Origin: Spirochaetales bacterium
GTDB taxonomy: Bacteria > Spirochaetota > Spirochaetia > Sphaerochaetales > Sphaerochaetaceae
DNA length: 14,749 nucleotides
Assembly: GCA_022785155.1 (NCBI GenBank)
Contig: JALFRH010000016.1
Span: 1-14,749 of the forward strand
Reading direction: 5' to 3'
Below, piece after piece: positions 1 to 7,524 of this stretch (position 1 is its first letter; each line of letters opens with the position of its first letter). The translations under genes and the position numbers were made by a program. The notes beneath the pieces are model-generated. The model did no database searches. It was not told the origin of the DNA and saw only the letters and a list, made by a program, of their open reading frames with translations.

Positions 1-434
1 GAAGACTCTTTATCATGATGATAGCTCTCGGAATCATGGGATGGGCAGGTGTCGCAAGACTTGTCAGAGGTCAGATTCTATCCTTCAGAGAGCAGGAGTT
101 TATGATTGCTGCAGAAGCAACCGGAATCAAGGTAAAAGACAGAATCTTCAAGCATCTTATTCCGAACGTAATGCCTCAACTTATAGTAAGTGCAACAATG
201 GGTATCGGTGGAACAATCCTCACAGAGTCCACACTCTCATTCTTGGGTCTCGGTGTAAAGCACCCGTTGGCTACTTGGGGTACAATGATCAACAGTGTAT
301 CTTCAGCTTCTGCTATGGCTCACTATGCATATATCTGGATTCCAGTAGGTCTTCTCATTTCCTTCACTGTAATTGCATTTAACTTCATCGGTGATGGTCT
401 GAGAGACGCTTACGATCCAAAGGGAAAGAGGTGA
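1..434 (+). CDS. oppC: oligopeptide ABC transporter permease OppC, 3' part (partial)
   Basis: Inner-membrane permease subunit of a peptide importer; the reading frame is open from the left edge (first complete codon at 3), so the N-terminal part is outside the window. About 143 residues remain. The cytoplasmic EAA loop that contacts the ATPase is visible as AAEATGIKVKDRIF followed by KHLIPN (Gly plus the HLIPN ending typical of DppC/OppC). It is followed by the family pattern LTESTLSFLGLG, a Trp-Gly turn, and two hydrophobic helices. The end GDGLRDAYDP is the standard C-terminus of this family. oppD starts 3 nt after the stop, and the AGGTGA at the end of this gene probably serves as its ribosome binding site. 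The family assignment is secure. The exact substrate (oligo- or dipeptide) cannot be read from the permease. Confidence 0.95.
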   Translation, partial: RLFIMMIALGIMGWAGVARLVRGQILSFREQEFMIAAEATGIKVKDRIFKHLIPNVMPQLIVSATMGIGGTILTESTLSFLGLGVKHPLATWGTMINSVSSASAMAHYAYIWIPVGLLISFTVIAFNFIGDGLRDAYDPKGKR

Positions 435-437
435 TTT

Positions 438-1619
438 ATGTCAGATAACAAACACACATCATATATTTCTGGTAAGGAATCCAGAAGAATCACCAAGTTC
501 AACAGAAAGGTGACAAAGAAGCTTGAGGCTGACAGAGCAAATGCCAATAAGGACCCTAAGCTTTACACTACAAAAATGAGGGATGAGAACAATGTCGTGG
601 AATTCGACAATGTCTGTACCTTCTTCTTTACCGAAGTGGGTACTGTCAAGGCTGTAGATGGCATCTCCTTCGATGTCCCGAAGAACTCCACTGTGGGAGT
701 CGTAGGTGAATCAGGTTGTGGAAAATCCGTTACATCCCTTTCCCTTATGCAGCTTTTGCAGCGTCCTACAGGACAGGTGGTAGGTGGTGAAATCAGATTC
801 AATAAGAACGATGGCACTGCATATAACATCGTAAATACCCCCAACTCAATTATGGAGCAGATCAGAGGCAACAAGATGTCCATGATTTTCCAGGAGCCTA
901 TGACCAGCCTCAATCCTGTATTCCGTATTGGAGAACAGGTGGATGAAGCCATTATCCTCCATAACCCGGAAATGAGTGAGGAAGAGGTTAAGAAGAGAAC
1001 TCTTGAGCTCTTGGATATGGTGGGAATCGCAAACAAAGAAGGCGTCTACTCAATGTATCCTCATGAACTGAGTGGTGGTATGAGGCAGAGGGTTATGATC
1101 GCCATCGCCCTTGCCTGCAAACCTGAACTTATTATTGCCGACGAGCCTACAACTGCCCTGGATGTTACCATTCAGGCCCAGATTCTGGATTTGTTGGAGA
1201 ATTTGAAGAAGAAGATCGGTTCTTCGATTATGCTTATCACCCATGACTTGGGTGTTGTAGCGGGCATGGCTGACTATGTTGTAGTAATGTATGCCGGACG
1301 CGTAATCGAGAAGGGTACTGCAGATGATATTTTCCACCATCCGGCACATCCATATACAATCGGTCTTATGAAGTCAAAGCCTGTAGTAGGTAAGAAGGTT
1401 GAGGAGCTCTACAATATTCCTGGAAGCGTTCCAAACCCTGTAAATATGCCTAACTACTGTTATTTCCGTGACCGCTGTGAGATGCAGTGTGATATGTGCA
1501 GTGGAAAATATCCGCCATCAATCAGAATAAGTGATACACATGTAGTATCTTGCTACAGATTCTATGACGAAAAGAACGTCATCGAATATCCAAAGACAGT
1601 AAATCCGGAGGAACTATAA
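438..1619 (+). CDS. oppD: oligopeptide ABC transporter ATP-binding protein OppD
   Basis: Cytoplasmic ATPase that powers peptide import with OppF. All ABC motifs are intact in 393 residues: Walker A GESGCGKS at 90-97, Q-loop Gln152, signature LSGGMRQR at 211-218, Walker B ELIIADEP at 230-237 and switch His269. The C-terminal oligopeptide-transporter domain holds five cysteines (341, 347, 351, 354, 372) in a C-x5-C-x3-C-x2-C-x17-C pattern. In some DppD/OppD proteins such cysteines bind an iron-sulphur cluster. About 50 Lys/Arg-rich residues precede the usual start of the ABC domain (near residue 52). No internal start has a Shine-Dalgarno, so the ATG at 438, with AGGTGA just upstream, is kept. 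oppF starts directly after the stop codon. Confidence 0.95.
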   Translation: MSDNKHTSYISGKESRRITKFNRKVTKKLEADRANANKDPKLYTTKMRDENNVVEFDNVCTFFFTEVGTVKAVDGISFDVPKNSTVGVVGESGCGKSVTSLSLMQLLQRPTGQVVGGEIRFNKNDGTAYNIVNTPNSIMEQIRGNKMSMIFQEPMTSLNPVFRIGEQVDEAIILHNPEMSEEEVKKRTLELLDMVGIANKEGVYSMYPHELSGGMRQRVMIAIALACKPELIIADEPTTALDVTIQAQILDLLENLKKKIGSSIMLITHDLGVVAGMADYVVVMYAGRVIEKGTADDIFHHPAHPYTIGLMKSKPVVGKKVEELYNIPGSVPNPVNMPNYCYFRDRCEMQCDMCSGKYPPSIRISDTHVVSCYRFYDEKNVIEYPKTVNPEEL

Positions 1620-2732
1620 ATGGCAGAAGATATCAAGAAAGTAGGCTTACTTGAAGGAGCTGAGAACAATCCGGATAACCTTCTTGTAGTAAAAAACCTG
1701 AAGAAGTATTTCCCTATCAAAAGCAGCTTCTTCAAAATGACAATCGGTAACGTCAAGGCTGTAGACGGTGTGTCCTTCGCCATTAAGAGAGGAACCACCA
1801 TGGGCCTTGTAGGTGAGTCAGGGTGTGGTAAGTCTACAATTGGAAGAACCATTCTCCGTCTTCAGGATAAGACTGACGGTGAAGTATATTTCAACGGAAG
1901 GGATCTCTTTTCCCTTTCCAAGGATGAACTGAGAAAAGAAAGACCAAATATCCAGATCATATTCCAGGATCCATATTCTTCCCTTTCTCCACGTCTTCCT
2001 GTAGGTGAAATAATCGGTGAAGCTGTAAGGGAACATAAGATCGTTCCTCCAGAGGAGTTCGACGACTACATTACAAGAGTAATGGAAGCTTGTGGTCTTC
2101 CTGAATATGCAAAATCCAGATATCCCCACGAGTTCAGTGGCGGGCAGAGACAGAGAATCTGTATTGCAAGGGCCTTGGCTCTCAATCCAGACTTTATTCT
2201 CTGTGATGAACCTGTATCTGCTTTGGACGTATCCATCCAGGCGCAGATCATTAATCTTCTGAGAAACCTTCAGAAGCAGTTCGGACTTACATATCTCTTC
2301 ATCAGCCACGACTTGTCTGTTGTAGAGCACATATCCGATACAGTGGGTGTCATGTATCTTGGAAACATGGTTGAGTTTGCTCCTACAAGCACACTCTTCA
2401 GCCATCCTTTGCATCCTTATACAGAGGCTCTGTTCTCCGCCATTCCTATTCCTGATCCGGATTTCCACATGAATAGAATAATCCTTGAGGGATCTATTCC
2501 TTCTCCTGCAAATCCTCCTAAGGGATGTAAGTTCCATACTCGCTGCCGCAAGTGTATGGAAATCTGTAAGTATGCAGATCCAAACTTCAAGATGGTTGAA
2601 GACGAGCACTATGTAGCATGCCACCTTTACAACACAGAAGAAGAGAATAAGATCGCCCAGCGCCTTACAGAAGAAGCCAAGAAGGCTGAAAAGGAAGAAG
2701 CTGAGAATCAGAAGAATGGAAAGAAGAAGTAA
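1620..2732 (+). CDS. oppF: oligopeptide ABC transporter ATP-binding protein OppF
   Basis: Second ATPase of the peptide importer, partner of OppD. In 370 residues: Walker A GESGCGKS at 65-72, Q-loop Gln116, signature FSGGQRQR at 172-179, Walker B DFILCDEP at 191-198 and His230. The C-terminal domain carries C303, C309, C312, C316 and C334 (C-x5-C-x2-C-x3-C-x17-C), mirroring the cysteine motif in OppD. After residue 338 there is a very charged Glu/Lys tail of about 30 residues, likely helical, beyond the usual family end. The ATG follows the oppD stop with no gap, and a GGAGG inside the end of oppD provides the ribosome binding site, so the two ATPases are translationally coupled. The stop codon overlaps the next start (TAATG). 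Confidence 0.95.
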   Translation: MAEDIKKVGLLEGAENNPDNLLVVKNLKKYFPIKSSFFKMTIGNVKAVDGVSFAIKRGTTMGLVGESGCGKSTIGRTILRLQDKTDGEVYFNGRDLFSLSKDELRKERPNIQIIFQDPYSSLSPRLPVGEIIGEAVREHKIVPPEEFDDYITRVMEACGLPEYAKSRYPHEFSGGQRQRICIARALALNPDFILCDEPVSALDVSIQAQIINLLRNLQKQFGLTYLFISHDLSVVEHISDTVGVMYLGNMVEFAPTSTLFSHPLHPYTEALFSAIPIPDPDFHMNRIILEGSIPSPANPPKGCKFHTRCRKCMEICKYADPNFKMVEDEHYVACHLYNTEEENKIAQRLTEEAKKAEKEEAENQKNGKKK

Positions 2733-2995
2733 TGCATAGAAAAAGGAAAAAAGAAAGGTACGTTGAAGAAGACGACGGCCGAAGCTTTGCAAATATGAAT
2801 GTGGAGGGGATGCCTTGGTATCGTCCTCCACAAGAGGGGGACGCAAAGAAGGGTGATATTCCTCAGCTCTCTCCCAAGGAGTACAAATACTTCATGTGGG
2901 GAGTGCTGAAGGCGGCACTTCTTGTTGGCTTGGTATTCATTGCCGTGTTCTTTCTTTTTATTTTCATTCTTGATTTCATTGTGTTCAAAAACTAA
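2732..2995 (+). CDS. small single-pass membrane protein, last gene of the opp operon
   Basis: A protein of 87 residues that I cannot assign to a named family. The N-terminus is very basic (MHRKRKKER), followed by an acidic stretch and the phrase NMNVEGMPWYRPP (about 21-33). One strongly hydrophobic segment at about 56-84 is rich in Phe and ends FIVFKN at the C-terminus. The predicted arrangement is a cytoplasmic charged head and one C-terminal membrane helix (tail-anchor-like), because the positive charges lie before the helix. The start overlaps the oppF stop by one base (TAATG), so it should be translated with oppF. A hairpin terminator follows directly after its stop. Coding is supported by the overlap, the composition and the position before the terminator. 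The function is unknown; a role in assembling or tuning the transporter is only inferred from position. Confidence 0.8.
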   Translation: MHRKRKKERYVEEDDGRSFANMNVEGMPWYRPPQEGDAKKGDIPQLSPKEYKYFMWGVLKAALLVGLVFIAVFFLFIFILDFIVFKN

Positions 2996-3026
2996 AAAGA
3001 GCGGGGCGCACCTCGCTCTTTCTTTT
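2996..3026. terminator. bidirectional intrinsic terminator between the opp operon and dus
   Basis: An 11-bp stem (2996-3006 with 3011-3021, one G-T pair) closes a four-base loop and is followed by CTTTT on the plus strand. On the minus strand the same stem is followed by a T-rich run (TTTTTAGTTTTT, overlapping the opp 3' end). It starts one base after the stop of the small opp gene and lies 9 bp beyond the dus stop, so it can end both convergent transcripts. Confidence 0.85.
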
Positions 3027-3034
3027 CGCTGTCT

Positions 3035-4006
3035 TTACTCAGATATGCCTTCCAAAAGAGAGAAAGCCTCTATGTAATCCTCTTCGGTAAATGCGCCGGT
3101 CAAAGCCTTTTTGCACTTGGAGGCTCCATGGATGCCTTTTATATAGGCCATGGCATGCTTTCTCATTTCCCTGCCGGCAATATCCTCACCATAGTATTCC
3201 TTCATCTTTCTGTAGTGGATTATGGCAGTCTGTATCCTGTCCGAAACAGAAGGAGCTGTGTATTGACCTTTTTCAAAGAAAGACTTTGTTTCCTTGAATA
3301 TAAATGGATTACCTATGGCTCCACGTGCAAACATGACTCCATCCATGCCATATTTTTCAATGCATTCCTTGGCATCTATAGGAGTGTAGATATCTCCAGA
3401 GGCATATAATACTGCATCTTTCCCGAATTCCTTTGAAAGGTTTAGGAATGCGTTTCTGTCAGCCTTTCCTTCATATCCTTGTGAGCGTGTCCTTGCGTGG
3501 AGGGTCAGGGCAAAGGCTCCTCCCTTCAACGCTTCCTCTGCAAACTCCAGATAGTTTATGGAATCTGCATCCCAGCCTAGTCTGAATTTCACTGATACAG
3601 GGAGCTTGGTCTCAGAAACAAGTGTCTGTACTATTTCACGTATTTTTTTCTTATCCTTCATCAAGGCGGAGCCTGCTCCTGTCTTTACGACTTTGGGAAC
3701 AGGGCAGCCACAGTTTACGTCTATCCAAGTAGGATTGTACTTCAAAAGATTTGGGATGCATCGACTGAAGGGATCTTTATCGGGACCGAAGAGCTGCACT
3801 ACAAGTCTCTCTTCTCCCCGGGCCCTTTCCAACAGTTCCTTTGTCTTCTCGCTGTCTCTGGCAAGGCCCTCTGCTGAAACCATCTCCGTAACTGCGATAT
3901 CAGCACCCATACACAGGGAAATCTCTCTCATAGCTTTATCTGTATAACCGGCCAAAGGAGCCAGCACAAACTTGTCTTTCGTCTCCATGTGGATAGAATA
4001 ACCCAT
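3035..4006 (-). CDS. dus: tRNA-dihydrouridine synthase (DUS family, FMN-dependent)
   Basis: Reduces uridine to dihydrouridine in the D-loop of tRNA, using FMN and NADPH. In 323 residues it shows the TIM-barrel landmarks of the family: LAPLAGYTD at 15-23, the catalytic cysteine in DVNCGCPVPKV (Cys101), KTGAGSALM at 109-116, the FMN-contacting lysine in SVKFRLGW (Lys140), His170 in LHART, SGDI at 203-206 and FARGAIGNPF at 226-235. Length and motifs fit a complete DUS protein; which U position it modifies cannot be told from this. The start is uncertain. The ATG at 4006 gives six extra residues before a second ATG (METKDKF) at 3988, and neither has a good Shine-Dalgarno. The gene is divergent from the PSP1 gene and convergent with the opp operon. 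Confidence 0.93.
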   Translation of the reverse strand: MGYSIHMETKDKFVLAPLAGYTDKAMREISLCMGADIAVTEMVSAEGLARDSEKTKELLERARGEERLVVQLFGPDKDPFSRCIPNLLKYNPTWIDVNCGCPVPKVVKTGAGSALMKDKKKIREIVQTLVSETKLPVSVKFRLGWDADSINYLEFAEEALKGGAFALTLHARTRSQGYEGKADRNAFLNLSKEFGKDAVLYASGDIYTPIDAKECIEKYGMDGVMFARGAIGNPFIFKETKSFFEKGQYTAPSVSDRIQTAIIHYRKMKEYYGEDIAGREMRKHAMAYIKGIHGASKCKKALTGAFTEEDYIEAFSLLEGISE

Positions 4007-4034
4007 TGGCAGGCAAAGGAAAACATCTATTAAC

Positions 4035-4063
4035 TTGAATCTTATCCTACTACATGGTAACTT
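4035..4063 (+). promoter_or_regulatory. possible ricT promoter (weak, would give a leaderless transcript)
   Basis: TTGAAT at 4035-4040 and TAACTT at 4058-4063 are separated by 17 bp. The match is only partial. If used, transcription would start about at the ATG (4071), which would agree with the absence of a Shine-Dalgarno. Low confidence. Confidence 0.25.
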
Positions 4064-4070
4064 CTTTTCT

Positions 4071-5099
4071 ATGAAAAAAAAGTATGAGCGTGAAGATGAC
4101 AGCGCCTATGTATATGTTGTGAAGAACCCTTCATACAATGATATTTGTCTGGGGGCTTGGGATAGTGTCATATATCCTGGTACCCCTGTAGTCTATGATA
4201 CAAAATTCGGTTTGGACCTTGGAATTGTGGTGGGTGCGGCTCCTGTTTCCACAGGTGGATATGAGCCTGGTGCCACAGAGGCCAGGGGTGCTTGCCTTCA
4301 TTTCGGAAGTGAAGATGATGACAAGGAATATAACTGTGGGGAGAACGAGCATCAGTGCTCCAGCTGCTTCGGTTGCCAAAGGGTAAAGGAGCCCAAGAAG
4401 ATTCAGGTGGATGGCGATGTCCTTTGGATCGATCACTTGGCTACTCCTGCAGAAATGGCCAAATATGAAGAAAACTCTTCAAAAGAAGATGCCGCCTTGG
4501 CTGTATGCAGAGAGAAGGTCATGAAGCACAACCTGAATATGAAGCTCATTACAGCCCACTTCCTTCTGGGGGAGCCGAAAGTCATATTCTTCTTTACAGC
4601 TGAAGAGAGAGTCGACTTCAGGGATCTTGTGAAGGATCTTGTGGCTGTATTCAGAATGAGAATTGAATTGAGGCAGATAGGAGTAAGGGACGAGTCCAGG
4701 CTTATTGGAGGTCTCTCTGTCTGTGGCAGGGATTATTGCTGCCATGCCATGACAAGGGAAATGGAGCCGGTAACAATAAAAATGGCAAAGGAACAGAACC
4801 TTTCCCTGAACTCCGCCAAGATCTCAGGCCCCTGTGGAAGACTACTTTGCTGTCTGGCATATGAGTATGACTACTACATGGAGGAAAAGGCTGGAGTTCC
4901 ACCTGAAGGAACAAAACTTAAGATAGACAGAGATATTTGGAGAGTAAACGAAGTCAACATTCTTTCCAGAAAACTTACATGCGTCACGTTGGATGGAAGA
5001 CAGATTTTCATTCCTTTCGATGAAGTCTACTTTGATGGTGAGACAGGTTTCTGGGAGGTATATCAGGATTATCAGGATGAGCTTTTCAGTGGGGAGTAA
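4071..5099 (+). CDS. ricT: PSP1-domain protein, RicT/YaaT homologue with an extra Cys-rich insertion
   Basis: Clear relative of Bacillus subtilis YaaT (RicT), which works with RicA and RicF in a complex carrying [4Fe-4S] clusters and affecting mRNA maturation. The PSP1 core reads KVIFFFTAEERVDFRDLVKD at about 170-189, then RIELRQIGVRDESR. Two Cys motifs follow, VCGRDYCC (C218, C223, C224) and GPCGRLLCC (C255, C260, C261), which match conserved positions of the family. Compared with YaaT as I remember it, this protein has an added stretch of about 40 residues after LGIVVG. It contains C75, C89, C96, C99 and C102 (C-x6-C-x2-C-x2-C). I chose the ATG at 4071 (342 residues) because homologues begin just before this domain; a TTG at 4035 would add 12 residues. 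Neither has a Shine-Dalgarno. No RicA or RicF gene is nearby. Confidence 0.9.
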   Translation: MKKKYEREDDSAYVYVVKNPSYNDICLGAWDSVIYPGTPVVYDTKFGLDLGIVVGAAPVSTGGYEPGATEARGACLHFGSEDDDKEYNCGENEHQCSSCFGCQRVKEPKKIQVDGDVLWIDHLATPAEMAKYEENSSKEDAALAVCREKVMKHNLNMKLITAHFLLGEPKVIFFFTAEERVDFRDLVKDLVAVFRMRIELRQIGVRDESRLIGGLSVCGRDYCCHAMTREMEPVTIKMAKEQNLSLNSAKISGPCGRLLCCLAYEYDYYMEEKAGVPPEGTKLKIDRDIWRVNEVNILSRKLTCVTLDGRQIFIPFDEVYFDGETGFWEVYQDYQDELFSGE

Positions 5100-5137
5100 T
5101 TAAAACACAATTTCTTCTTATAATTCGAGATATTCTG

Positions 5138-5164
5138 TTGACCCATTCTATTCTTTATGATAAT
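5138..5164 (+). promoter_or_regulatory. candidate promoter of the rpsT-HU-lnt-cinA operon
   Basis: TTGACC (5138-5143) is followed 15 bp later by GATAAT (5159-5164), in the A+T-rich gap between ricT and rpsT. The spacing is short of the preferred 16-18 bp. A transcript would have a leader of about 60 bases before rpsT, long enough for autogenous control, but I see no defined structure. Confidence 0.4.
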
Positions 5165-5229
5165 TTCTTAAATCGTCGCAATATAACGATATTTAAAAAT
5201 TTGGATAGTACATCTTTTGGAGGAATATA

Positions 5230-5490
5230 ATGTCAAGCAAGTCCGTAGAGAAGAGAGATCGTCAGAACGCAAAGCGCCGCCTCAGAAATCGTGCCGCAAA
5301 GAGCACATTCCGCACTGCAGTAAAGAAGTTTGAGGCTCAGATTGCTGCTGGCGACAAGGCTAAGGCAGAGGTAGCTATGGCAGAGGCGGCAAAGCTTCTC
5401 GATTCTGTTGCAGGAAAGGGAATCATTCACAAGAACACAGCCAGCAGAAAGAAGAGCAGAATGGCTAAAGCCCTTGCAAAACTTGCCTAA
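5230..5490 (+). CDS. rpsT: 30S ribosomal protein S20
   Basis: S20 binds 16S rRNA in the body of the small subunit. The 86-residue, Lys/Arg/Ala-rich helical protein has the family's typical beginning (SSKSVEKRDRQNAKRRLRNR) and the signature KGIIHKNTASRKKSRMAK near residues 63-80. A strong GGAGG at 5219-5223 lies 6 bp before the ATG. It is the first gene of an operon: the HU-like gene begins 22 bp after its stop with no terminator between. Confidence 0.97.
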   Translation: MSSKSVEKRDRQNAKRRLRNRAAKSTFRTAVKKFEAQIAAGDKAKAEVAMAEAAKLLDSVAGKGIIHKNTASRKKSRMAKALAKLA

Positions 5491-5512
5491 TTAAAAAACA
5501 GGAGAAGGCTAA

Positions 5513-5824
5513 ATGCAGGAAAAGCTAACAAAGGCCGCCATCATTGAAAACCTTCACAACAAGCTTGGTTACAATAGGGCGGAAATACACATGGTCATCG
5601 ATGAGCTCTTTGAAGAGATTAAGGATGGCCTCAAGGATAGTCGTATTATTGAACTTCGTGGCTTCGGAACATTTGAAGTACGTGTCAGAAAGGGCAGGGC
5701 AAAGGCCCGCAACCCTAAGACAGGTGAAGTTGTCGCTGTTGAGAGACATGGTGTAGCTATTTTTAGACCAGGAAAGGAACTTAAGGACTTTGTCTGGGAT
5801 ATCACAGATGGCGAAGAAGAATGA
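5513..5824 (+). CDS. hup: HU/IHF-family DNA-binding protein
   Basis: Small nucleoid protein that bends DNA as a dimer. Its 103 residues contain the N-terminal helical dimer region (LTKAAIIENLHNKLGYNRAE) and the family signature GFGTFEVRVRKGRAKARNP at 51-69. That signature is the start of the beta arm, and arm residues NPKTGE follow. It is about 10 residues longer than classical HU and ends in an acidic tail (DGEEE). AGGAG precedes the ATG by 8 bp. Its TGA overlaps the ATG of lnt (ATGA, 5821-5824), indicating coupled translation. HU and IHF subunits cannot be told apart safely here; a single-gene HU-type homodimer is likely. Confidence 0.93.
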   Translation: MQEKLTKAAIIENLHNKLGYNRAEIHMVIDELFEEIKDGLKDSRIIELRGFGTFEVRVRKGRAKARNPKTGEVVAVERHGVAIFRPGKELKDFVWDITDGEEE

Positions 5825-7524
5825 TTCTTGGAGATGATTGTTTGAATAATTTCAAGAGTAGAAGGAGCCTCAGGACTTTATGTTCTGAGGTTCTTGTGTT
5901 GTTGGCATCAGCTTTTGTTTTGGCTATGGCTTTTCCCGGTTTCATGACCGATGACGGAATAGCTCCTTTGGTTTTCATTGCCTTGATACCTGTTTTCATG
6001 GTAATCAAGAACACTACCTGGAAGTGTGTATGGTTCCATGGCTTTATATTCGGCCTGGTATACTATTTCTTCTTCAACTATTGGCTCAAAGGATTCCATT
6101 CCCTGGCCATTGTAATTGCTCCCGTCATAAAGGGAGGGGAGATGTGTCTTCTCTTCCTGGCTCTAAAGGCAGTAGACGAAGCCTTTCCCAAAAAAGGGTA
6201 TATATTCAAGGGTGCCGTATGGGCTGCATATGCCTTCCTGGCTGAAAACTGGTTCGCCGGTTACCCCTATGGAAATATAGTCTATGCCCTCTATCCATAT
6301 AGAGTCTTGTATCAGATAGCAGATATTACAGGAATCTGGGGGATAATCTATCTTCTTGTCTTCCCGGAGGCCTTGGTTGCCGATTACCTGTATTCATGGA
6401 TATGTAAGGAAAATCCTAAACTCAAGGAGTGGTTCAAGTCCAACCTCATTCCATTTATTGTTTGGGCCATCTTGGTCGTGGCGTCCGTCATCTATGGCAT
6501 ATTCGCCCTTGACTATTGGACAGACAGGGAACCAAGCTCGACAGTGAAGATTGCCGCAGTCCAGCATAACCATGATTCATGGAAGGGTGGATATAAAACC
6601 TATAGAAGCAATTTCAACAATCTCAAGAGATATACAACTGAGTCTCTTTCCACAGATCCTGATCTCATCATCTGGTCTGAGACAGCTTTCGTTCCTTCTG
6701 TGGCTTGGCATACCACTTATGATGCGGAAGGCACTGTATGGGAAGACATCCACGATCTTACCATCGATTTTGTAGATTATGCAGAATCTATAGGTGTGCC
6801 TCTCCTTACAGGAAACCCCAAGAGCGTCATAGCCGATCCTTCCCTTCCTCCATATGACGAAGAAGGAAACAAAAACAGTAAGGAATACAACACTGTAATA
6901 TTATTCCAGGACGGTGAAATCAAGGGCGAATATATAAAGCAGCACTTAGTTCCATTTACCGAACACTTCCCATATGAAAAGCAGCTCCCTTGGCTATATA
7001 ACCTATTGAAGGCTATGGATTACAACTGGTGGATACCGGGAACGGAACCGACTGTCTTTGAACTTAATGGGGTACATTTCTCCACACCTATATGCTATGA
7101 AGACTCCTTCAGCGTCCTCAATGCAGAATATGTGGCTTCAGGAGCAGAAGTTATCATAAATATGACCAATGACAACTGGTCAAAGAAGGCTTCTGCAGAG
7201 TGGCAGCATGCTGAAATCGCTGCATTCAGAAGCGTAGAGACAAGAAAATCCATGATCAGAGGAACCAACAGCGGCATTACTTGTCTTGTGGTGCCTACAG
7301 GAGAGATACAGGATCCAATGGAACCATTTACCATGGGTACCCATACATATACCGTACCTGTCTATAGCCAGGAAGACTATGACAATACATTCTATGTAAA
7401 CCATATCGATCTATTTGCCCGTATAGCCATCTATGTAAGCGAAGCTGTCCTTGTCTTCTGGTTTATTAAGAAGCTTTTCTTCCTCTACAAATCTTTCAAG
7501 GATAGAAAGGAGCTTTTGCCATGA
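5821..7524 (+). CDS. lnt: apolipoprotein N-acyltransferase
   Basis: Integral inner-membrane enzyme that adds the third acyl chain to the N-terminal cysteine of lipoproteins. The 567 residues hold hydrophobic helices at about 22-230 and near 530-555, with a nitrilase-like periplasmic domain between. The catalytic triad is visible: Glu287 in WSETAF, Lys373 in YIKQHLVPF and Cys425 in PICYEDSF. The supporting Glu381 (FTEHFP) and Glu427 are also present. The ATG at 5821 overlaps the HU stop but has only a weak GAAGAAGA upstream. An in-frame TTG at 5842 has GGAG 8 bp before it and would remove seven residues. A functional Lnt fits the lipoprotein encoded later in the window. The stop overlaps the cinA start (ATGA). 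Confidence 0.95.
   Translation: MILGDDCLNNFKSRRSLRTLCSEVLVLLASAFVLAMAFPGFMTDDGIAPLVFIALIPVFMVIKNTTWKCVWFHGFIFGLVYYFFFNYWLKGFHSLAIVIAPVIKGGEMCLLFLALKAVDEAFPKKGYIFKGAVWAAYAFLAENWFAGYPYGNIVYALYPYRVLYQIADITGIWGIIYLLVFPEALVADYLYSWICKENPKLKEWFKSNLIPFIVWAILVVASVIYGIFALDYWTDREPSSTVKIAAVQHNHDSWKGGYKTYRSNFNNLKRYTTESLSTDPDLIIWSETAFVPSVAWHTTYDAEGTVWEDIHDLTIDFVDYAESIGVPLLTGNPKSVIADPSLPPYDEEGNKNSKEYNTVILFQDGEIKGEYIKQHLVPFTEHFPYEKQLPWLYNLLKAMDYNWWIPGTEPTVFELNGVHFSTPICYEDSFSVLNAEYVASGAEVIINMTNDNWSKKASAEWQHAEIAAFRSVETRKSMIRGTNSGITCLVVPTGEIQDPMEPFTMGTHTYTVPVYSQEDYDNTFYVNHIDLFARIAIYVSEAVLVFWFIKKLFFLYKSFKDRKELLP

Noticed and set aside
1818..2846. Long antisense frame (342 codons) opposite oppF
   Set aside because: It is a shadow of the oppF codons, low in protein-like composition, with no start signal. 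oppF itself has all ABC motifs.
4035..4070. TTG start that would add 12 residues to the PSP1 protein
   Set aside because: The added residues are not like the family N-terminus and no ribosome binding site fits. ATG 4071 is preferred, though the choice is not certain.
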